Shown here piece by piece: positions 31,929-40,970 of a DNA stretch of 64,000 nt. Location: contig CP116767.1 of the NCBI GenBank assembly GCA_028571325.1, positions 959,150 to 1,023,149 of the forward strand, given 5' to 3'. Below the pieces are notes generated by a model that saw only the letters and a list, made by a program, of their open reading frames with translations, was not told where the DNA came from and did not search any database. This DNA comes from Wolbachia endosymbiont of Ctenocephalides felis wCfeF. Lineage in GTDB: Bacteria > Pseudomonadota > Alphaproteobacteria > Rickettsiales > Anaplasmataceae. The position numbers and the translations under genes were made by a program. Position 1 is the first letter of the stretch. Every line of letters starts with the position of its first letter.

Positions 31929-32915
31929 TCAAGAGACTTTAATGATATTCAATCCACTTACTTTTCTATCTTCCATATCGCGATGAGCCTCTATTATTTC
32001 ATTGAATTTATACTTTTTGTTAATCCTTACCGTTAAAAGTTTTTTCCTTATCATCTCAAAGATTTCCATTGCAGTAAGCACTAGTGTGAATCTGTCGTGC
32101 TTATAATGATATATCGAGGTTCCTGTAGCAAATAGCGAACGGGAGCTAAGTAAAGAAAAGCTAACCGGAGCGCTGCCTGATATCTGCCCATAGGAAACAT
32201 ATATACCAAACTTGCCTAAAGATTCAAAAGAAAGCTTGCTTGTAGCATAGCCTATCGGGTCATATACTGCACCTACTCCTTTATTTTGTGTAATCTCCAT
32301 AATTTTAGAAACAAAGTCTTTATCATTATAATTTACTGCGTATGTGCAGCCATTCTGCAAAGCTATCTTCATTTTTTCGTCAGAACTTACAGAACCTATA
32401 ACTACCCCTTTTTTATCCTTTGCCCATTGGCATATTATCTGTCCTAAACCACCACTGGCTCCGTGCACGAGCACAACGGCACCAGGCTTTATCTTATAAG
32501 ACTGGTTAACCAGATAGTGAGCTGCCATGCCTTTAAATAGCACTGCTGCTGCGATTTCATCTGGTATTTCGTCTGGAATTTTTATCAAATATTTTTGGTG
32601 TATGGTACGTTTTTCGCAATATGCTCCAGGTGGTGCTGTGCAATATCCAACTCTATCTCCAATCTCTAAACCATCGCTTACTTTTTTGCCAAGCTTTTCA
32701 ACAACTCCAACTGCCTCTACTCCAAGCACTGATGGCAGGTTTTTAATCTTGCGAATGCCTTTTCTATGCTCCAAGTCATAACGATTTAAACCGATAGCTG
32801 TGTGACGTACCAAGACTTCCTCGCTTCTTGGCTCACTTGTGCTTTTATCTACAAATTCTAATACTTCCGGTCCTCCAGTTCTTTTTATTTGTACAGCTCT
32901 AACCATGATGGACAT
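31929..32915 (-). CDS. NADPH:quinone oxidoreductase (zinc-independent MDR family)
   Basis: 328 residues. Typical quinone reductase blocks: GPEVLEFVD near the N-terminus, RHTAIGLNRYDLEHRKG, LPSVLGVEAVGVVEKLG, and the Rossmann motif VLVHGASGGLGQIICQWA (about 150). No catalytic zinc Cys/His pattern. It probably reduces quinones or related electrophiles with NADPH. Monocistronic, with tRNA-Pro upstream in the same orientation. Confidence 0.9.
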   Translation of the reverse strand: MSIMVRAVQIKRTGGPEVLEFVDKSTSEPRSEEVLVRHTAIGLNRYDLEHRKGIRKIKNLPSVLGVEAVGVVEKLGKKVSDGLEIGDRVGYCTAPPGAYCEKRTIHQKYLIKIPDEIPDEIAAAVLFKGMAAHYLVNQSYKIKPGAVVLVHGASGGLGQIICQWAKDKKGVVIGSVSSDEKMKIALQNGCTYAVNYNDKDFVSKIMEITQNKGVGAVYDPIGYATSKLSFESLGKFGIYVSYGQISGSAPVSFSLLSSRSLFATGTSIYHYKHDRFTLVLTAMEIFEMIRKKLLTVRINKKYKFNEIIEAHRDMEDRKVSGLNIIKVS

Positions 32916-32999
32916 AATAAAAACTTTGGCTATATTATCTGATAATCAGTATCTTGTAAAATTATTTAGAAATCTGTAAGATATGTATTGATAAAAGAA

Positions 33000-33073
33000 T
33001 CGGGGCGGAGAGATTTGAACTCCCGACCCTTTGGTCCCAAACCAAATGCGCTACCAGACTGCGCCACGCCCCG
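33000..33073 (-). tRNA. tRNA-Pro (anticodon TGG)
   Basis: 74-nt cloverleaf on the minus strand: acceptor CGGGGCG / CGCCCCG plus discriminator A, anticodon stem TTTGG/CCAAA with loop TTTGGGA giving TGG, T-arm with GGGAGTTCAAATCTCTC. CCA is not encoded. Confidence 0.96.
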
Positions 33074-33156
33074 ACTTTTTTATTCAGAATAGCAATAACT
33101 AAGATAAAATGCAAGGTTCATTTATTCACCAAAAAGCATTTGCTTTGTCCATTATA

Positions 33157-33652
33157 ATACCTTTGCGGTAGCTGGCTGAATTCAGATTTTTTAGCCATAG
33201 AAACAAAAAAACTGCTTGACAACTCCCGCCGTTACCCTTATAATGAGACTGAAGCTATTTATTTATCTTCGCAATCTGTGCAGGTTAATGACAAAAAACT
33301 TAGGGTATTTGGCGTCTCATGTTTAAATTTTTGCACTATGTGCACCTCACGTCTTTTTAAAACTTCTGGTTTTTACCTATACAAGCTGAAACGCGCTTAT
33401 AAGTCGTTTAAGACAGTATAGAACGTCAAATAGACAAGGGAGAATTTGAATACTAGCTGCCTCAGAGTTTTTTTGCCTTTTTTCCTGCTTAGTAAATTTC
33501 TTAACGTTTACAGTTTAGGTTATTTGCATTTAAAAGTAGCTGAATCGTAGCGTTGAGGATAAAAACGCCGATATTTGAGGTACATATAAATAATTAGCCA
33601 CCAACCGGGGCTTCTTTTGCTTTTTTTTCTCGCTTGGTAAATTTTTTAAATA
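33157..33652 (+). repeat. Dispersed ~0.5 kb repeat, copy D
   Basis: Closest in sequence to copies A and G. Promoter TTGACA 33216-33221, 17-bp spacer, perfect TATAAT 33239-33244. The mini-ORF at 33319 reads MFKFLHYVHLTSF. It ends about 300 bp before the ankyrin gene at 33950. Confidence 0.85.
33216..33244 (+). promoter_or_regulatory. Perfect consensus sigma70 promoter in repeat copy D
   Basis: TTGACA, exactly 17 bp, TATAAT, with no mismatch. The same perfect form is in copies C and G. Confidence 0.7.
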
Positions 33653-33665
33653 TTTATTACTAAAG

Positions 33666-33790
33666 TAGTATCCTGGATTCCAGTGTCGAGCACCGGGATG
33701 ACAAGAGGAGGAGGCTGGGATGACAAGAAGAGAGCACTGGAATGACGGGAGAAAGGGCTACTGGGATGACAAGAAGGGGGCGCTGGGATA
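33666..33790. repeat. Degenerate palindrome cluster
   Basis: GGATTCCAGTGTCGAGCACCGGGATGACA followed by four short reiterations of a GGGATGACAAGAAG-like unit. This stuttered array looks like slippage or serial decay of the dispersed palindrome. The rest of 33791-33949 is AT-rich leader of the ankyrin gene. Confidence 0.6.
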
Positions 33791-33949
33791 AGACCATTCT
33801 TTTTTCTGGGCGCCAGCTTGTATCTACTTTGATAGGGGAATACAAGAAAGTGTTTATGACTAATTTTTAGATAAAATATAGAATTTCAATAAATTTAACC
33901 CTTTTATGCAACTATATGGCAATGATAAATAGACTAAGAGAGAAGGGTT

Positions 33950-35278
33950 ATGGCAATAGAGAAGGAAAAGTTTTTTGAAATAATAAAAAATGTCAGTAAG
34001 AGTAAAGATCTGAGTGAGGATAATCTACTTGGAAGAATAAAAAATGAGTTAAAAGAGAAAGATATAGTAGAATACAACAAGTTTGATAAAGAATTTAGTA
34101 AAGAGTATCAATTTGGCATAAAAATTTCAGAAGAAGCTGCAGAAAATTGGACATTATTACATCTTGCTGTGGCATGCGACAATCTGTCGATAGTGGAACT
34201 TCTACTAGAAAAGAAAGTAAATGTTAACACTCGAGTGAAAGATGGATCTAAAGATGATGGACCAACTGCTTTACATATTGCTGCTTTTTATGGTCATAAA
34301 GACATGGTAAAGCAGCTGCTAAAAGATGATCGAGTTAATCCTTCATTAAAAAGTAAAAATAAGACTCCAAAAGATATGGTCGGTGATGTGTCAAACAAGA
34401 ATACCATAGTAGAAATGTTGGAGACAGCAGAAAAGAATTATTCGCCGAAGAAAGCAAAAGATCTTAACATAAAGATTGAAGGAGGAGGTCACTATCACCT
34501 ATCTCAGAATAATCATAAAACTCAGGCAAGCTTAGCTGTGAACGTGAGTAATGTAACTTCTACACCTGCAAATGTTATAGATCCTCACTTGGAACGATGC
34601 GATTCTATGCATAGTGATGGAAGCATTAGTGGTTACAGTAGTCTAGAGTCAGAACAGACTACACCTAATACCTCTTTCCATTTTGAAATGAATCCTAATG
34701 GGGCAAATCATGTTGAAGAAAATGTTGATAATAAGACTCTAGAAAGTACACTGCGATTTCAAATTCAGTTAAAAGATAGTCGAATCCAAGAACTAGAAAA
34801 GTCAGATAAAGAATTAAAACGGGTTGAGGAAAAACTGGAAAAAGCGCAAGAGGATCTAGAGAAGTTAAAGGATTTCTTAACTAGGCACGAGACTAAGTTG
34901 GAAGCACTTAATAAACTTGATGAAGAGAACAAGTCGCTGAAACAAGAAATAGAAGATCTGAAAAGTGAAAATGCAACGCTTAATAGCGAATTAGAAGAAA
35001 CAAAAAATCAGCATTCTCAAACAAGTGAAGTGTCATTAAAAAAGGTAGAAAAAAAGCCACCGTTATCAAAAATTGCCTACGTAAGCCTTGTAGCCACGTC
35101 TGTAGTAGGTTCTATCCTCAGTGTTGTTTCAGGATTGTTTGTTCTATCAATGATTGCAACTTCTGTGACATCTGCATTGGTAGCTGGCGGCATTACATAC
35201 ACAATGTCAAAACCCATCACTGAATTGAAAGAGGTGAATATTCAAAGTCCAGATAACAATAAGGCTTGTAAAATTTAA
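33950..35278 (+). CDS. Ankyrin-repeat, coiled-coil, membrane-anchored protein
   Basis: 442 residues. Two to three ankyrin repeats (about 62-145: WTLLHLAVACDNLSIVELLLEKK; GPTALHIAAFYGHKDMVKQLLKD). A Ser/Thr/Asn-rich linker follows (150-260), then a long coiled coil (about 270-360, KELKRVEEKLEKAQEDLEKL...). A pair of membrane helices (about 378-425) ends in AGGITYTMSKPITELK with a short polar tail. No signal peptide. The last ~90 residues are paralogous to the next gene's. AGAAGGG precedes the ATG. Such proteins are candidate secreted or surface effectors; that role is inferred. Confidence 0.85.
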   Translation: MAIEKEKFFEIIKNVSKSKDLSEDNLLGRIKNELKEKDIVEYNKFDKEFSKEYQFGIKISEEAAENWTLLHLAVACDNLSIVELLLEKKVNVNTRVKDGSKDDGPTALHIAAFYGHKDMVKQLLKDDRVNPSLKSKNKTPKDMVGDVSNKNTIVEMLETAEKNYSPKKAKDLNIKIEGGGHYHLSQNNHKTQASLAVNVSNVTSTPANVIDPHLERCDSMHSDGSISGYSSLESEQTTPNTSFHFEMNPNGANHVEENVDNKTLESTLRFQIQLKDSRIQELEKSDKELKRVEEKLEKAQEDLEKLKDFLTRHETKLEALNKLDEENKSLKQEIEDLKSENATLNSELEETKNQHSQTSEVSLKKVEKKPPLSKIAYVSLVATSVVGSILSVVSGLFVLSMIATSVTSALVAGGITYTMSKPITELKEVNIQSPDNNKACKI

Positions 35279-35411
35279 CTTGGAGTAATCTAGTTTCGTC
35301 TTTTAGAGCCTAGTAACGGAAGCAGGCTTTGTTTGCTGCAAGCTAAATATAGCATATAAACAAATTTAACCTCTTTATGAAATTATACAGTAGTAAGACT
35401 AAAGGAATTTA

Positions 35412-36314
35412 ATGATAGTAAAACCAAAAGTACAAGCATGGAATAAAAGTAGCAATGACACTATAACAAATAAAAATCAACCCAAATTAACAAGTTACGT
35501 AGTCAAACACAAAAATGGATTTTCCCCTTTGTACGCTGCTGTCAAATGCAGTTACAAAAAGGCAGTAAAACGTTCAATAGAAAAAAAATTAGCTAAAGTA
35601 CGGAGTGAGGATGCATTTTTTACTCTTTTACGTGAAGTTGCTGAGCGTAATATTTTAGACGTGGTAAAACATCTAGCAAAAAGCGGAATGGGCATTGAAA
35701 TAACAGATCAAGATGGATTTACTCCTTTGCATGTCGTTGCTGCCCGCAATAGTGCAAAGTCAATAAAGTATTTACTAGAAAATGGAGCAAATCTTGAAGC
35801 ACGAGATCACAGTGGATGTACTCCTTTACATTGTGCTGTTATGTCTAATCGTGTAAAGGGAGTAAAGTGCCTAGTAGAAAGTGGAGCAAATCTTGAAGCA
35901 CAAGATAAAGATGGACGTACTCCTTTATTTTATGCTCAATGCGGACATAATGACAAGATAATAAAACTTTTGCAAGAAAGAGCTGAGAGTGAAAAAGACT
36001 TAGATAAGGATGTATTAAAAGAAACAAAAAATCAGCATTCTCAAACAAGTGAAGTGTCATTAGAAAATGAGGTATCACTAGAAAAAGTAGAAAAAAGACG
36101 ACCGTGTTTCTTAAAAATTGCTTCCGTAAATCTTGCAGCTATGTTAGTAGTACTTAGTATTGTTTCCAGCTTATCTGTTCTGCCAATGATTGTAACTTCT
36201 GCGATATTTGCATTAATAGCTGGCGGCATTACATACATGGTATCAAAGCCTACCACCGAATTGAAAGGAGTGGCTATTCAAGGCTCGGTACAACACGGTG
36301 TTGGTAAGGTTTAG
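35412..36314 (+). CDS. Ankyrin-repeat protein with the same C-terminal membrane module
   Basis: 300 residues. Four ankyrin repeats (about 36-195) include clear DQDGFTPLHVVAARNSAKSI, DHSGCTPLHCAVMSNRVKGV and DKDGRTPLFYAQCGHNDKII units. The C-terminal ~90 residues (ETKNQHSQTSEVSL, KVEKRRPC, TM pair, AGGITYMVSKPTTELK) match the 33950 protein closely, while the ankyrin parts differ. A 3-codon-scale insertion (SLENEV) distinguishes them. The leaders of both genes also resemble each other (AATTTAACC..TTTATG). This indicates duplication with swapping of the N-terminal domain. Confidence 0.85.
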   Translation: MIVKPKVQAWNKSSNDTITNKNQPKLTSYVVKHKNGFSPLYAAVKCSYKKAVKRSIEKKLAKVRSEDAFFTLLREVAERNILDVVKHLAKSGMGIEITDQDGFTPLHVVAARNSAKSIKYLLENGANLEARDHSGCTPLHCAVMSNRVKGVKCLVESGANLEAQDKDGRTPLFYAQCGHNDKIIKLLQERAESEKDLDKDVLKETKNQHSQTSEVSLENEVSLEKVEKRRPCFLKIASVNLAAMLVVLSIVSSLSVLPMIVTSAIFALIAGGITYMVSKPTTELKGVAIQGSVQHGVGKV

Positions 36315-37154
36315 AAGTTGTCCAGCTTATCTCAGTTTTCTTCCTTACTGAGCTAAAACCACTGTTAAGCTTTGTAATTTTAACACTAATACTTAATTAA
36401 CAAATATATTTCTATAATTAATAATAGTATTAGTTGAGGTAAAAGTATATGTCAGAGAAATCAAAAATAAAACGTGCTTTACATTCAATCAATAATGTAG
36501 GCGATAAACTATTAGAAAAGGTTACAAATTATGGCTACTCTATTGAAGATTTGTCAAAAAAAGCTGCTAATAGAGTTTCCTTTAATGCCAAAAGTTTATA
36601 TGGAAAGGTTACAAGTTATGGCTACTCTATTGAAGATTTGTCAAAAAAAGCTGCTAATAGAGTTTCTTCTAATGCCAAAAGTTTATATGGAAAGGTTACA
36701 AAAAGCGGATCTTTTGACCTTAACAAGAGCTATGAAAGCTCAGAGTTGCAAGGTAAATATCGTGTTACTGAAAAGTTAGTAATAGATCCAGAATCAGAGC
36801 AAAGAAAAGCAAAAGCTCTAGAAAAATTGCGTTATGCGGTGAGGGAGTTTGGTAAATCGGTTTTAGGTTCAAAGTCTGACCGTAATAAGGTGCCGAGGGA
36901 ACAACAAGTTAGTATAGACTTAGGCAATAAGCCTTTTTTTGATCATGAAAGCAAAACGCTTCTTACAATACCAAATCCGAAAATTTATTATTGCGAAGTT
37001 GGAACGAAGGATAAAAAAAGCTATATTATGCAAGATGGTACAGAAGTATTGGCAAAACGTTTTTCCCCAAGAGAGCAAGAGAAAAACACAAAAGCTATAA
37101 AATGCAACGAAAAAGGTGAATACAGATTATTTAATCAAGATGGTACTTTATATG

Positions 37155-37432
37155 ATACAAGCAACGAACAGACAAAGTCTGTTAAACCCTGAAAGAAACT
37201 CCACTACTTCTGTTTTTAGCAGTCTTGAAGTATAATTTTGTGGAAGCGCTTTTGCAGTTATAACCGACCAGCACAATGGTGCCTTAAGTGCCCGTATACA
37301 AGCATGGTTTTGGAAGGAACGGTTAAACCATTGATGGAGTCCTTGTAGACTACCTCGTTTAGAAGATTGTATAATCTAACCGCTCCAAGCTAAAGTGCTT
37401 CTACATTATAAATTATATAGGGGGAACTTGAT
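37155..37432 (+). ncRNA. Candidate bridge-RNA region in the IS110 left end
   Basis: 278 bp of non-coding sequence between the IS left end and the transposase ATG, conserved in copy 1 (25430-25707). In IS110-group elements the left end encodes a structured bridge RNA with target- and donor-binding loops. Local complementarity is visible (GACAAAGTCTGTT; TGGTGCC..GGCACC-like segments), but I did not fold it. TTGTAGACT..GTATAATCT near 37345-37375 resembles a promoter. Confidence 0.45.
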
Positions 37433-38779
37433 ATGGCAAAAATAAAAAGTAAATTAGAAGTAATGAATCCTGATGCAGCGGGAATAGATGTCGGTTCATC
37501 TGTACATTATGTATGTGTACCAGAAGGAAGAGATGAACAACGCATTCAGAAATTTGGCTGCTTCACTAAAGACCTTCATAATTTAGCACGATGGTTGAAA
37601 AAGTGTAAAGTTACAACTGTAGCTATGGAATCAACAGGAGTGTATTGGATAGCATTATTTCAAATACTTGAGTCATATGAACTTGAGGTAAAGTTGGTAA
37701 ATGCAAGGCATGTAAAGAATGTACCCGGTAGGAAGTCTGACGTTCAAGATTGTCAATGGCTCCAACAGTTGCACAGCTATGGATTGCTTCATGGATCATT
37801 TAGGCCGGATAATCAGATGTGTGTATTGCGTAGTTACGTGCGGCAACGTAAAAATCTTACTGAAAGTGCATCTACACATGTTCTGCGTATGCAAAAGGCG
37901 TTAATTCAAATGAATGTTCAACTGCATAAAGTCATAAGAGATATTACTGGGGTAACTGGTATGAAAATTATCAAGGCTATAATTGAAGGCGAAAGAGATC
38001 CTGAAAAATTGGCCGAATTCAGGGATGCGCGAATAAAAAATGATCAGTCTACTATAGCAAAAGCGTTAGCTGGTGACTACAGAGAGGAACACTTATTCAC
38101 GCTAAAGCAAGAATTTGAACTATATAATATTTATCAAGAAAAAATAGCAGAATGTGATAGAAATATTGAGGCCTATTACAAAACGTTTGAAACAAAATCT
38201 GGCGAAAGTAAACAGCCGAGTAAGGAAAAGAATAAGAATAGCAAAAGTAAGCCAAACTTTGCTTTGCATGAGGAACTGCACCGAATAACTGGTATGGATT
38301 TCACTAAAGTTCCAGGACTTGATGTAGTAACCATACAAACAATAATTTCAGAAACAGGTATAAACCCAAATAGATGGCGGACAGAAAAACACTTTTCATC
38401 GTGGTTAGGACTCAGCCCTGCTAATAAAATCACAGGGGAAAAAGTGTTTAGTACAAGAACGCGTAAAGTCATTAATCGTGCTGCGAATGCGTTTCGAATG
38501 GCTGCTCACTGTGTGTCAAGAAGCAACAGTGGAATAGGTGCATATTGTAGAAGATTAAAGAAACGGCTAGGGGCACCAAAAGCGATTACTGCTACGGCAA
38601 GGAAATTGGCATGTATCTTCTACAGTATGTTAAAGTATGGACAAGAGTATGTTGAGAGAGGGATTGACTACTATGAGAAACTGTATAAGGAGAGAGTATT
38701 GAAGAATTTAAGCAAAAAGGCCAGTGAACTTGGTTATACTTTAATAAAAAAACAGGAACTAATAGAAGGAGTTTGTTAG
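37433..38779 (+). CDS. IS110-family transposase (copy 2)
   Basis: 448 residues, amino-acid identical to copy 1 at 24083-25429. Same DEDD domain start (GIDVGSSVHYVCVPEG) and C-terminal PGLDVVTIQTII / WLGLSPANKITGEK blocks. The identity of the two copies suggests recent transposition. It ends 3 nt before the element's right boundary. Confidence 0.93.
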   Translation: MAKIKSKLEVMNPDAAGIDVGSSVHYVCVPEGRDEQRIQKFGCFTKDLHNLARWLKKCKVTTVAMESTGVYWIALFQILESYELEVKLVNARHVKNVPGRKSDVQDCQWLQQLHSYGLLHGSFRPDNQMCVLRSYVRQRKNLTESASTHVLRMQKALIQMNVQLHKVIRDITGVTGMKIIKAIIEGERDPEKLAEFRDARIKNDQSTIAKALAGDYREEHLFTLKQEFELYNIYQEKIAECDRNIEAYYKTFETKSGESKQPSKEKNKNSKSKPNFALHEELHRITGMDFTKVPGLDVVTIQTIISETGINPNRWRTEKHFSSWLGLSPANKITGEKVFSTRTRKVINRAANAFRMAAHCVSRSNSGIGAYCRRLKKRLGAPKAITATARKLACIFYSMLKYGQEYVERGIDYYEKLYKERVLKNLSKKASELGYTLIKKQELIEGVC

Positions 38780-39352
38780 AAGTATTTTCTATTTATAAAA
38801 CAGATTCTAAGTTTTATAAGTATCAGTTAAATGAATGTGGGTATTTTGCACATGGTAGGCTTGCTAGTACGCTTGTGCTATGGTCAGCAGCTATTATTTG
38901 CTTAGCTTCTCTTTCTACTGGCATAGCGGTAATGGTCAGTGGTGGTGCTATCATCCCTACGGTATCGTTTATGCTCCTTTCTACAGTCTTATTTGCCGGC
39001 TTATGTTTAATACGTCACTTATCAAAAAATTTAGAATGTGAAATGAAAAGTCTATCCCAAGTGTACACTACATTGTATGACCTCAGTACAAAATTAGTGA
39101 AGGAGCGGCCTTGTTATGACTCTGTAGAGCTGAATTGTATTCCTAATGTAAGTGAGATATCACAACTTTCAAAAGATGTTGAAAATGTAATGCAAGAGCT
39201 GGTTGTTTTGCAAAAGGCATCTGACGAGAAGTTAAACCTCTCGCATATCGACCAAGTTTTTGGTGGCAACGCGCTAGGCGTATTATAATCGTCATTCGCA
39301 TAGATTAAAAGTACTAACTTAAGCAAGAATTGCTGTGGTAGCTATTTGATAT

Positions 39353-39386
39353 AAAAATCTGTTCCTACAACAAACAGATTTTTATT
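39353..39386 (+). terminator. Rho-independent terminator
   Basis: Perfect 11-bp inverted repeat AAAAATCTGTT (39353-39363) / AACAGATTTTT (39373-39383) followed by ATT. It can work in both directions and sits between the end of the split gene and the convergent uracil-DNA glycosylase gene. Confidence 0.75.
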
Positions 39387-39487
39387 GCTCATATGATTGA
39401 GTAAAGTGCTGCAAAATTACAAACAAAAAATTTTTAGAGGCACATAATTAATCTCACGTTTCACCGCTTTATTAGGTATTTGTGCAG

Positions 39488-40303
39488 TTATTGGAGATAG
39501 TCCCTAATCTTCTTCAAATCTTCCCAAGCTAAACGTTTTTGCGCTGGTTGGCGAAGTAGGTAGGCTGGATGAAATATAGCAGCCGTGGTAATTGAATTAG
39601 ACAAATATTGGTTAGTATACGTATGAAATCTGCCACGCAGGGTTGATATAGTTTTTGTGCTATCAAGTAGGCTATAGCACGCTATTCCCCCAACCAAAAT
39701 TAGAATCTGCGGTGAAACCAGTGCAATATGTTTTTCGACGAATGGCCTGCACATATCAAGTTCTAGGTCATTTGGTTTTCTGTTACCAGGTGGACGCCAA
39801 AATGCGGTATTGCTTATGTAAACTTTAGTGCGATCAAGATTAATTGCACCGAGCATTTTATCAAGCAACATCCCACTTGCACCGCAAAATGGTATGCCTT
39901 GCAGGTCTTCATTTGCTCCTGGAGCTTCACCAACGAGCATAATTTTCGCATTTGGATTGCCATCGGAAAAAACAGTATTGGTTGCAGTTTTCTTTATTTC
40001 ACAACCTTCAAATGATACAACTGCGCTTCTTAGCTCGTCCACACTACTGCATTTACTTGCAAGTTTTCTTGCTTCAATTATCCAGTCACTTGGAAACATG
40101 GATTGTTGCTCTTTTCCACCTTTAGTGTCATTCCAGCGCGTGACGCTGGAATCTGCATCTTTCCCAGTGTCGGCTACTTGGATAACAGGAGGCTGCACAT
40201 TCTCTTTGCTCCCCAGCTCTTTTTCTTCCTCACCTTCTGTTAGCGTGCAATCAACGCCCACTTCATGGTAAAATTTTAATAATTCTAAATCCTCATCGCT
40301 CAT
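39488..40303 (-). CDS. Uracil-DNA glycosylase, family 4, with palindromes inserted in frame
   Basis: 271 residues. The catalytic domain starts at about 95: ILMVGEAPGANEDLQGIPFCGASGMLL, then ISNTAFWRPPGNRKP and IFHPAYLLRQPAQKR, typical of family 4 UDG with an Fe-S cluster. It removes uracil from DNA. Residues about 36-62 (VADTGKDADSSVTRWNDT) are encoded by two units of the dispersed palindrome (40125-40195), inserted in frame in the linker ahead of the domain, like palindromic elements in Rickettsia proteins. The start overlaps def by 11 nt, so it is co-transcribed with it. Confidence 0.88.
   Translation of the reverse strand: MSDEDLELLKFYHEVGVDCTLTEGEEEKELGSKENVQPPVIQVADTGKDADSSVTRWNDTKGGKEQQSMFPSDWIIEARKLASKCSSVDELRSAVVSFEGCEIKKTATNTVFSDGNPNAKIMLVGEAPGANEDLQGIPFCGASGMLLDKMLGAINLDRTKVYISNTAFWRPPGNRKPNDLELDMCRPFVEKHIALVSPQILILVGGIACYSLLDSTKTISTLRGRFHTYTNQYLSNSITTAAIFHPAYLLRQPAQKRLAWEDLKKIRDYLQ
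40125..40195. repeat. Palindromic element inside the UDG coding region
   Basis: GTCATTCCAGCGCGTGACGCTGG followed by CCCAGTGTCGGCTACTTGG, matching the intergenic palindromes of this window. It is read through in frame by the glycosylase gene. Confidence 0.85.
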
Positions 40304-40832
40304 AGTGCCTCTTGACCTTTTGTGCTTTTTTTATGGCCATATCATACTTCAATTTAGACAAATGTCTAATATATAATATACCATTTAAGTGATCTAGCTC
40401 ATGCTGAATACATCTCGCAAGCCAACCACTGGCTTTTAACGTCCGTTCTTCATTATTTAAGTCTCTATATTTTGCAGTTAAATACTTTGGACGCTTAATT
40501 TCATGACTTTGTTCTGGAATTGAAAGACATCCTTCCTTGAGAATTGTTTGTTCATCGGATAATTCCGTAATTTCAGGATTAATCATGCAAAATTTGCCAT
40601 TCGATTCATATCCTGCTGGCCCGCCCTCAATGTCCTCTAGCTGAACATCCATAACAAAAATTCTTTTTAGTACCCCAACTTGCACTGCAGCAAGGCCAAG
40701 ACCATCTGCATCGTACATAGTTTCGAACATGTCGTTTACTAATTCTTTAATTTCATCGTTTATAGCTGTTACTTCACTGGCACGTGTAGTTAACCTTTCA
40801 TCAGGGGCAATTACAATTGGTAATTTAGACAT
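40293..40832 (-). CDS. def: Peptide deformylase
   Basis: 179 residues. The three motifs are present: DGLGLAAVQVG (motif 1, about 48-58), EGCLSIPE (motif 2, zinc Cys) and CIQHELDHLNG (motif 3, HExxH). It removes the formyl group from nascent proteins. It is the first gene of a two-gene unit with the overlapping uracil-DNA glycosylase. Confidence 0.96.
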   Translation of the reverse strand: MSKLPIVIAPDERLTTRASEVTAINDEIKELVNDMFETMYDADGLGLAAVQVGVLKRIFVMDVQLEDIEGGPAGYESNGKFCMINPEITELSDEQTILKEGCLSIPEQSHEIKRPKYLTAKYRDLNNEERTLKASGWLARCIQHELDHLNGILYIRHLSKLKYDMAIKKAQKVKRHYER

Positions 40833-40970
40833 AAAATTATAATTCTATGTTTTATTTTTTCCTTTGTCCAGTGTTTGGGGTATATTAAAATGTTGCTGTA
40901 TTTTTATAATAGAATATAAACTATTAAAGAAAGCTACAATTTGAATGGAATTGTGTCATAAGGTCAACTG

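Larger units (their letters stand above)
37155..38782 (+). mobile_element. IS110-family insertion sequence, copy 2
   Basis: 1628 bp, same length as copy 1 and opposite in orientation. Its ends (ATACAAGC.. and ..GTTAGAAG) are fixed by comparison of the two copies and by in-frame rejoining of the disrupted host gene. The transposase occupies 37433-38779. Confidence 0.9.
36449..39288 (+). pseudogene. TM-pair protein gene split by IS110 copy 2
   Basis: Segments 36449-37154 and 38783-39288 flank the IS. Joined directly they give an uninterrupted 403-codon frame (..DGTLY-VFSIYKTDSK..), showing that this was one gene. N-terminal features: a 29-residue unit present twice in tandem (KVTNYGYSIEDLSKKAANRV.. 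and KVTSYGYSIEDLSKKAANRV..), then a charged region. The C-terminal part has two membrane helices (LWSAAIICLASLSTGIAVMV and MLLSTVLFAGLCLI) and a helical tail. As it stands the 5' part makes a 247-residue protein ending in IS sequence. Family not recognised. Confidence 0.85.

Noticed and set aside
33660..33845. Small minus-strand ORF after repeat copy D
   Set aside because: Made entirely of reiterated palindrome units; also seen in other frames elsewhere.
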